The translations under genes and the position numbers were made by a program. Positions 16,304-21,053 of a DNA stretch of 21,053 bases are shown here, in pieces. Source of the stretch: Ruminococcus sp. (GTDB lineage Bacteria; Bacillota; Clostridia; Oscillospirales; Ruminococcaceae); assembly GCA_003446315.1 (NCBI GenBank), contig DMBA01000167.1, positions 1 to 21,053 of the forward strand. The letters run 5' to 3'. Under the pieces are notes generated by a model, which worked only from the letters and a program-made list of their open reading frames with translations, made no database searches and had not been told where the DNA came from. Position 1 is the first letter of the stretch, and every line of letters starts with the position of its first letter.

Positions 16304-16975
16304 ATGAAGCCGGTCAATATCGCGGTGGACGGCCCGTCCGGCGCAGGAAAAAGCACCCTCGCCAAACGGCTCGCATCGCGGCTGGGATATATTTATGTTG
16401 ATACAGGCGCACTTTACCGTACAATTGCTTATGATATGATCCGACATCATGCAGAAACCGATGAGGATGTTGCAAACAGACTTTCTGAGCTTCAGGTCAC
16501 ACTGGATTACATTGACGGTGAGCAGCATGTCTTTGCGAACGGCGAAGATGTGACTGCAAAGATCCGAACCCCGGAAGTCTCCATGGGCGCATCCCGTTAT
16601 TCTGCATTGCCACAGGTCAGAGCATTTCTGCTTTCTCTGCAAAAACAGCTTGCAGCAACCAATTCCGTTGTGATGGACGGACGGGACATCGGAACGGTCG
16701 TGCTGCCGGAAGCGGATGTGAAAATTTACTTGACTGCATCTGCTGAAAAGCGTGCTGAACGCCGCTGGAAGGAATTGCAGGAGAAGCAGCAGGGGACACA
16801 GACCTATGAAGAAGTGTTGGAAGATGTGATCCGCAGAGATCAACAGGATATGACAAGAGAAATCTCGCCGCTGAAAAAAGCAGCAGATGCAGTCACTGTT
16901 GATACAACCGATGCCGATCTGGAGCAGTCGGAAGAAATGCTTCTGGATGCTTGCAGGGAAAGGCTTGGGTTATGA
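16304..16975 (+). CDS. cmk: Cytidylate kinase
   Basis: The product phosphorylates CMP and dCMP with ATP in pyrimidine nucleotide recycling, in the cytoplasm. The 223-residue length is the normal family size. Residues 5-20 contain the P-loop VDGPSGAGKST; YVDTGALYR (about 31-39), VVMDGRDIGTVVLP (about 123-136) and RRDQQDM (in the lid region) are typical Cmk motifs. The frame is open upstream to 16232, but ATG 16304 is chosen because GGGAGG (16292-16297) precedes it at proper distance and MKPVNIAVDGPSG is the usual start. The stop TGA overlaps the ATG of the next gene (ATGA at 16972-16975), so the two are translationally coupled. A cmk-plsC order is common in Firmicutes. Confidence 0.96.
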   Translation: MKPVNIAVDGPSGAGKSTLAKRLASRLGYIYVDTGALYRTIAYDMIRHHAETDEDVANRLSELQVTLDYIDGEQHVFANGEDVTAKIRTPEVSMGASRYSALPQVRAFLLSLQKQLAATNSVVMDGRDIGTVVLPEADVKIYLTASAEKRAERRWKELQEKQQGTQTYEEVLEDVIRRDQQDMTREISPLKKAADAVTVDTTDADLEQSEEMLLDACRERLGL

Positions 16976-19632
16976 CAGGATTTTATAAATTTGCAATCAG
17001 TGTTATGCGGTTCATTATGCCGCTATGGTACAAAATTGATGCCGACGGACTTGAAAACCTGCCTGATGAAGGCGGTTATCTGTTCGTAAGCAACCACCGC
17101 AGCAATGCGGATCCGATCATTATCGGTATGCATAATCCGGAAACGCAGTTTTGTTTTCTCGCAAAGCAGGAGCTGTTCTCCGACGGACTTGTCGGATGGA
17201 TATTGAAGAAGCTTGGCGCAGTTGCCGTAGACCGCGGTGCCGGAGATATGTCTCCGTTGAAAGAAATCGAAAGCCGACTGGAAAACGGTGAGAACGCATT
17301 GATTTTTCCGGAAGGTACTCGTTCCAAAGACGGAAAATTGCTTCGCTTTAAGTCCGGTGCTGCATTGATCGCAGCACAGACAGGTGTACCGATCGTTCCG
17401 GTTGCGATCTCGTTTGAAGATGAACTGCATTTTCGCAGTACGATCCATGTTCGATACGGAAAACCGTTTGATGTTCCGCAAACAAATGCGGATGATCCCT
17501 CTTTTGCAGTCTTGAAACAGATCAGAAAAGAAATGACAAAACAGGTTTCTGATTTGCTGGAAATGCATGCAAATGAAGCATCAGCCGCAATTGAGATGAA
17601 AACGGAAACCAAAACAGATCAGGCAGCCGGATCGTCCGAATCCGCTGAAAAAACAGTGAAGAAAGAGGAACCGGTTCGGGTGAAACCCCAAGCGGGCATT
17701 TCCAAAGCAGCCGATAATGCAGAAGAAGATCAGTCTGATTCTGAATCTATGAAGGATGCTTTCCGAACAGAGCAAAATCCGAAGAATAAGAAGATTACGG
17801 AGGACACAGTAGAGACAATGGGTAAAAATAATAAGCGTAACAATCATAATAATAAGCCTGAAGATGCAATGAGAAAGAAGAAGACAGCAGAGGGATTCCT
17901 TGAAAATGCAGAGGATGAAGCTGCCAATGAAGTCGAGGATATCATCAGCGGAGTTGATGATGCAGCCGATGATCTTGATGCATTTGAAGAAGAGACAGCC
18001 GGCGCTGCTTCTTCGTTCAAAATCAAGAATCCCTTCAAAAAATTGCTGAAAGCAATTGACAGCGAAGATGAATTTGCTGCAATTGAAGAAGAACTGACCG
18101 CAGATGAAGAAGAAGAAAAGCCGAAAAAACCGGCGAAATCTGCGCCTGCTGCAAAGGAAAAAACAGAATCCAAAGAGCCGAAGAAGACTGAACCGAAAAA
18201 GGCAGATGCGCCTGCTCCGAAACCCAAGAAGGAGACAGAACCGGAAACGGATCAGCCGGAGCCTGAAAAGGATGAAGAAGCACCGAAGCCTGCAAAGAAA
18301 AAGTTCAACTTCACGGAATTTGCAGATGAGATTGATGATCCGACACCGCCTGCAAAGAAAAAGGCTGAAAAAGAACAGCCGGAATCTGTTTCGGACGATG
18401 AGCTTTATGACGATGAATATGATGACGAGCCTGAAAAAGGCGGTCTGCTCGGCGGTCTGTCTATCAAGAATCCTTTCAAAAAGAAGGATTATGATGATGA
18501 CGAATACTATGATGATGAGTACGACGATGAAGAATATGACGAAGTGGACTATGATGACGATGAGGACTATGAAGAAGGGGAGCGCCATTTTGATTATGGC
18601 AGAATTGCGCTGATTCTTACATTTGTCATTCTCGGTATCTTCGCATTTGATTTTGTCCGCCGTCTGCGGAATGATTGGCTCGAACAGCAGGGGATGCTTG
18701 ATATCCAGAGTCAGGCATCATCCAACGTTGAGTCGATGAACGGCGAGTCTTCGGAAGCGACCGCTACTATGACCGGTATTACAAGCACTGCAAAACCGGT
18801 CAGCGGCACGACCATTGCGACTACGACCAGCACCACCAGCACTGATATTACATCTTCTACTTCTGCCACAACCACGACTATTCTGGATACACGCGAAACA
18901 GAAACGATCTCGATGGATAACAGCTTTATTCATAGCGGTTCTCTGGTGCTGATTGATGCAGATCATCAGCTGGTCAATTCGCCTTCTTTGATCTCTTTCG
19001 CTGATATTCCTTATCAGCATCTGCGTGTTGTTACAACAGCACTGCAGGTCGATAAGTCTCTGAGCGATCCGATCGTCAAGCTGTTTAATGATTTCTTCAC
19101 CAATACCGGTTTGGGCAATATTATGGTTTACTCCACGACGCAGCAGTCCGAAAATGCACCTTATAATGCTGCGATTGCAGAGCGTGCTGCCGGTCTTTCT
19201 CTGGATCTCTCGATTCTGAACGAGGCTGCTTCCAGCCACGCACCGTATACACCGGACGGAAACTATGCATGGTTGAATGAGCATGCTGCGGATTATGGTT
19301 TCATTCTCCGTTATCCGGCTGATAAAGCTGAGAAAACCGGTATGAATGGTTTAAGCTGGCATTATCGTTATGTCGGTGCACCGCATGCAAAATATATTGC
19401 TGACAATAAGCTCTGCCTTGAAGAGTATCTGGAATTGATCTCGAATCATCCGTGGGACAGCGAACATCTGACAACAACTGTGAATGGTGTCGCTTATGAG
19501 ATGTATTATGTTCCGGCATCTGATACCGAGGCTGCTACAACGATTAAGTATCCGGTTAGTGCAACCGGCGCAACTCCGATGATTTCCGGAGATAATATTG
19601 ACGGCTTTGTTGTTGCTGTTCCGAAACAGTAA
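16972..19632 (+). CDS. plsC: PlsC-type acyltransferase fused in frame to an acidic linker, membrane segment and VanY-like domain
   Basis: Start ATG 16972 overlaps the cmk stop and follows AGGGAAAGG; the frame extends upstream to TTG 16951 but that is less likely. Residues 1-205 are a 1-acylglycerol-3-phosphate acyltransferase with the catalytic HX4D motif (H42, D47, in NHRSNAD) and FPEGTRS (112-118), making phosphatidic acid. The usual protein ends near there, but the frame stays open to 886 residues. A charged, Lys/Glu/Pro-rich linker (about 206-540) contains two IKNPFKK motifs and a highly acidic Asp/Tyr stretch. One membrane segment lies at about 543-562, followed by a Ser/Thr-rich spacer (about 575-640). 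Residues about 650-886 resemble VanY-type D,D-carboxypeptidases: GLSLDLS, AWLNEHAADYGFILRYP, WHYRYVG and LCLEEYLEL. The expected zinc His is R738 and the expected Glu before WH is L794, so the domain is probably inactive. It may be two genes joined in frame; see the internal start at 17818. Confidence 0.85.
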   Translation: MTGFYKFAISVMRFIMPLWYKIDADGLENLPDEGGYLFVSNHRSNADPIIIGMHNPETQFCFLAKQELFSDGLVGWILKKLGAVAVDRGAGDMSPLKEIESRLENGENALIFPEGTRSKDGKLLRFKSGAALIAAQTGVPIVPVAISFEDELHFRSTIHVRYGKPFDVPQTNADDPSFAVLKQIRKEMTKQVSDLLEMHANEASAAIEMKTETKTDQAAGSSESAEKTVKKEEPVRVKPQAGISKAADNAEEDQSDSESMKDAFRTEQNPKNKKITEDTVETMGKNNKRNNHNNKPEDAMRKKKTAEGFLENAEDEAANEVEDIISGVDDAADDLDAFEEETAGAASSFKIKNPFKKLLKAIDSEDEFAAIEEELTADEEEEKPKKPAKSAPAAKEKTESKEPKKTEPKKADAPAPKPKKETEPETDQPEPEKDEEAPKPAKKKFNFTEFADEIDDPTPPAKKKAEKEQPESVSDDELYDDEYDDEPEKGGLLGGLSIKNPFKKKDYDDDEYYDDEYDDEEYDEVDYDDDEDYEEGERHFDYGRIALILTFVILGIFAFDFVRRLRNDWLEQQGMLDIQSQASSNVESMNGESSEATATMTGITSTAKPVSGTTIATTTSTTSTDITSSTSATTTTILDTRETETISMDNSFIHSGSLVLIDADHQLVNSPSLISFADIPYQHLRVVTTALQVDKSLSDPIVKLFNDFFTNTGLGNIMVYSTTQQSENAPYNAAIAERAAGLSLDLSILNEAASSHAPYTPDGNYAWLNEHAADYGFILRYPADKAEKTGMNGLSWHYRYVGAPHAKYIADNKLCLEEYLELISNHPWDSEHLTTTVNGVAYEMYYVPASDTEAATTIKYPVSATGATPMISGDNIDGFVVAVPKQ
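17799..17820 (+). promoter_or_regulatory. Possible internal ribosome binding site and start inside the plsC reading frame
   Basis: GGAGGA (17799-17804) lies 13 bases before an in-frame ATG (17818-17820, residue 283). The residues that follow, MGKNNKRNN, look like a natural protein start, and the acyltransferase domain has ended about 75 residues earlier. A separate 604-residue membrane protein could begin here. The spacing is longer than usual and the frame shows no stop between the two parts, so this is only a candidate. Confidence 0.4.
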
Positions 19633-19648
19633 TTATTCAGAATATGTG

Positions 19649-19690
19649 AAAGAATATCGCCCGATTTACGAAAATCGGGCGGGATTCTTT
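19649..19690 (+). terminator. Intrinsic terminator of the cmk-plsC operon
   Basis: CGCCCGATTT (19658-19667) pairs perfectly with AAATCGGGCG (19672-19681) around a four-base loop. A further stem AAAGAAT/ATTCTTT (19649-19655 with 19684-19690) lies outside a two-base mismatch and ends in T. It begins 16 bases after the stop codon. Confidence 0.9.
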
Positions 19691-19745
19691 TGGAATGTTA
19701 GTTTTGGATAAACGCCAATCATTCTAGACCCACCTCATAAAGAAA

Positions 19746-19770
19746 CGAGCCGAGGAACAACCTTGGCTCG
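19746..19770. repeat. Stable hairpin of unknown role, possible minus-strand terminator
   Basis: CGAGCCGAGG (19746-19755) pairs with CCTTGGCTCG (19761-19770), one G-T pair, five-base loop. On the plus strand only four A follow; read on the minus strand it is followed by TTTCTTTA, so it could stop leftward transcription. No leftward gene is visible nearby in this window. Confidence 0.55.
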
Positions 19771-19795
19771 AAAAGTATCAGTGTAACGCGAAGAG

Positions 19796-19813
19796 TGTTC
19801 AATATTTTGAACA
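19796..19813. promoter_or_regulatory. Palindromic operator-like site upstream of the hydrolase gene
   Basis: TGTTCAA (19796-19802) and TTGAACA (19807-19813) form perfect seven-base arms around TATT, about 40 bases before ATG 19852. The right arm contains TTGAAC, and TATCAT lies at 19824-19829, but the spacing is too short for a standard promoter, so the promoter elements are uncertain. A dimeric repressor or activator could bind here. Confidence 0.45.
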
Positions 19814-19851
19814 TACAAAATGTTATCATAAAGACAGAGGGAGGGAATGCT

Positions 19852-20886
19852 ATGAAGATCAACTATGAACAGTATCGTTATTCTGAGACACGCACCGTGA
19901 ACATCAAAATGTTTACGCCGGATGATGAAAACACAGACCGGTATGTGATCGTACTGCACGGTTTTGCAGACAGTATGGAAAGCGCTGTCATTCATGCGCT
20001 TGCTGTAAATCTGAGTCGCTGCAATACAGCCGTCCTTGCTTTCAACTATGCCGGTCACGGAAATGATGAACAGGATGCCTTGTTTTCGATGGAAACCTGT
20101 CTCCGTGACTTCAAACATGTGACTGAATTTGCAATACAGCGCTGGCCGGGTGCAGTCTGGGGCGGTGTCTTTGCTACGGGATTCGGCGGATATCTTGTTC
20201 TGAATGCACTCGACATCATTCCTGAGTCTGTTAATATAGTGCTGCATTCTCCGGCAGTGTATATGTCGGACGTGTTTGAAAGAATTGTCAATGAAACAGA
20301 CGGCAGAATGGATGCATATGCCGACAAAGGATTTGTGACGCTTGGATTCCCACACAAACTGAATGTCCCGTACTTGTTCTATCAGGAACTCCGTGCACAC
20401 AATACCTTTCTTACACGATTTGACCGTGAAATGCTTCTGATCAACGGAACAAAAGATGAAATTGTTCTCAGGCAGGATGTCTCTGTGTTCTGTTTGTGCA
20501 ATAGTCAAATCAAACATTGTGAAATTGAAGGTGCCGGACACAGGATGCAGACGCCTTCTGAAATCTCAGAACTAATGAAGCATTCTTGCCCACACTTGTT
20601 AAAGAATATGTCACTCAGAAATCTGCCGGACAAAAACGACTGTGTATATGAAGCAGATGAAGACCAGCATGTCTGCGCTTCCTGTATGTACTGGGGCACC
20701 GAACGCGGGTATAACTGCACAGCTTACGGAGATTACGCGATTTTCTGCCACGACAGTATTTGTCTGCATCCGGAGCAATATAAAAAAGCAGTCAGGTCAA
20801 GATTCGGCTGTCCGAACTGGACCAAAGCATGCGAGACATGTGCCGCCGAATTTAATTACAAATCGTGGAATGACGGCTGGGATTGA
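19852..20886 (+). CDS. Alpha/beta-hydrolase-like protein lacking the nucleophile Ser, with a Cys-rich C-terminal tail
   Basis: The frame is open from 19795, but ATG 19852 is chosen because GAGGGAGGG lies just upstream and MKINYEQYRY begins the first strand; this gives 344 residues. Residues about 15-245 match the alpha/beta-hydrolase fold: LHGFADS (oxyanion H36-G37-F38), NYAGHG, the elbow ATGFGG (108-113), NGTKDE with acid D202, and GAGHRM with H230. The elbow normally reads GxSxGG; here G110 sits where the nucleophilic Ser should be, so classical serine-hydrolase activity is unlikely. Residues 264-344 carry nine Cys (264, 275, 278, 289, 299, 304, 320, 327, 330), including two CxxC pairs, which suggests a zinc or iron-sulfur site. 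There is no signal peptide, so it is probably cytoplasmic. Its substrate or partner is not known. It stands alone after a terminator, followed 52 bases later by a small frame. Confidence 0.85.
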   Translation: MKINYEQYRYSETRTVNIKMFTPDDENTDRYVIVLHGFADSMESAVIHALAVNLSRCNTAVLAFNYAGHGNDEQDALFSMETCLRDFKHVTEFAIQRWPGAVWGGVFATGFGGYLVLNALDIIPESVNIVLHSPAVYMSDVFERIVNETDGRMDAYADKGFVTLGFPHKLNVPYLFYQELRAHNTFLTRFDREMLLINGTKDEIVLRQDVSVFCLCNSQIKHCEIEGAGHRMQTPSEISELMKHSCPHLLKNMSLRNLPDKNDCVYEADEDQHVCASCMYWGTERGYNCTAYGDYAIFCHDSICLHPEQYKKAVRSRFGCPNWTKACETCAAEFNYKSWNDGWD

Positions 20887-20938
20887 TGAACGATTCCAAG
20901 CAGATGCAAGAATCTATCCTATTAAGGAGGGAAACTGT

Positions 20939-21053
20939 ATGAACTATCCTGAATATGCCGAAAAAATATGGTTGTGAAATCCCGAAGCACTTAATTCTAA
21001 TTCTTAATTCTGCAATTAGAAGAGGGGCAATGATAACAGTAGAAGAAGCATAT
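20939..21053 (+). pseudogene. Start of an unidentified gene, apparently frameshifted at an A run, running off the right edge
   Basis: AAGGAGGG (20924-20931) precedes ATG 20939 at a good distance, yet that frame stops after 12 codons at 20977. Skipping one base in the run of six A (20961-20966) joins MNYPEYAEK to YGCEIPKHL and a frame open to the window edge. Without the shift, a start at ATG 20955 or at ATG 21030 (MITVEEAY, after GAGGGG) could serve the same frame. Either the gene is broken, the A run is miscounted, or the real start is 21030. The protein family cannot be recognised from so few residues. Confidence 0.5.

Noticed and set aside
16097..16843. Minus-strand frame of 248 codons over cmk
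   Set aside because: It is antisense to well-conserved cytidylate kinase motifs and crosses the terminator and the cmk promoter.
17581..18588. Long minus-strand frame of 335 codons opposite the plsC linker
   Set aside because: It mirrors the Lys/Glu/Asp-rich codons of the plus strand, giving a Phe/Ile/Arg-rich product with no family features and no ribosome binding site.

Overview
The window looks like a stretch of chromosome from a gut or rumen Firmicute of the Ruminococcus type. Two secreted proteins end in type I dockerins, the module that docks enzymes onto cellulosome scaffoldins. Thr/Ser-rich linkers, Gram-positive type lipoprotein and signal sequences, strong purine-rich ribosome binding sites and canonical TTGACA-17-TATAAT promoters fit this. 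The species cannot be fixed from the sequence. I saw no rRNA, tRNA, CRISPR, transposase or phage gene.

Layout. (1) 1-3740: a divergent pair of secreted proteins. The minus-strand gene is a clan GH-A-like glycoside hydrolase with a discoidin-like N-terminal domain; its 3' end lies beyond the left edge. The plus-strand gene encodes three C-type-lectin-like domains and a dockerin. Two perfectly spaced promoters sit back to back between them. (2) 3748-9412: a four-gene minus-strand operon read from one strong promoter at 9477-9449. In transcription order it encodes a cell-wall/glucan-binding-repeat protein with a transglutaminase-like domain, a Thr-rich lipoprotein, an AlgI-like MBOAT acyltransferase and an AlgX/DHHW-like SGNH protein. 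A bidirectional terminator at 3690-3736 ends both this operon and the lectin gene. (3) 9680-16075: a 2131-residue secreted subtilase with chitobiase-type domains, BspA-type leucine-rich repeats, a long alternating beta-domain array and a C-terminal dockerin. (4) 16304-19632: cytidylate kinase overlapping by ATGA with an acyltransferase (PlsC) that continues in frame into a membrane-anchored, VanY-like domain lacking key catalytic residues. (5) 19852-20886: an alpha/beta-hydrolase-like protein with Gly at the nucleophile position and a Cys-rich tail. (6) 20939-end: the start of a further gene that appears frameshifted at a run of six A.

How the genes may work together. Regions 1-3 are mainly extracellular: a glycosidase, a dockerin-bearing lectin, a dockerin-bearing protease, and an operon that could O-acetylate and organise a surface polysaccharide. 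Substrate capture, substrate digestion and surface modification are encoded side by side. Region 4 pairs housekeeping nucleotide and phospholipid functions with an envelope protein. The most unusual points are the PlsC/pseudo-VanY fusion, the nucleophile-less hydrolase with its Cys tail, the dockerin-bearing triple lectin and giant protease, and the coupling of MBOAT/AlgX-like genes to a glucan-binding transglutaminase-like protein.
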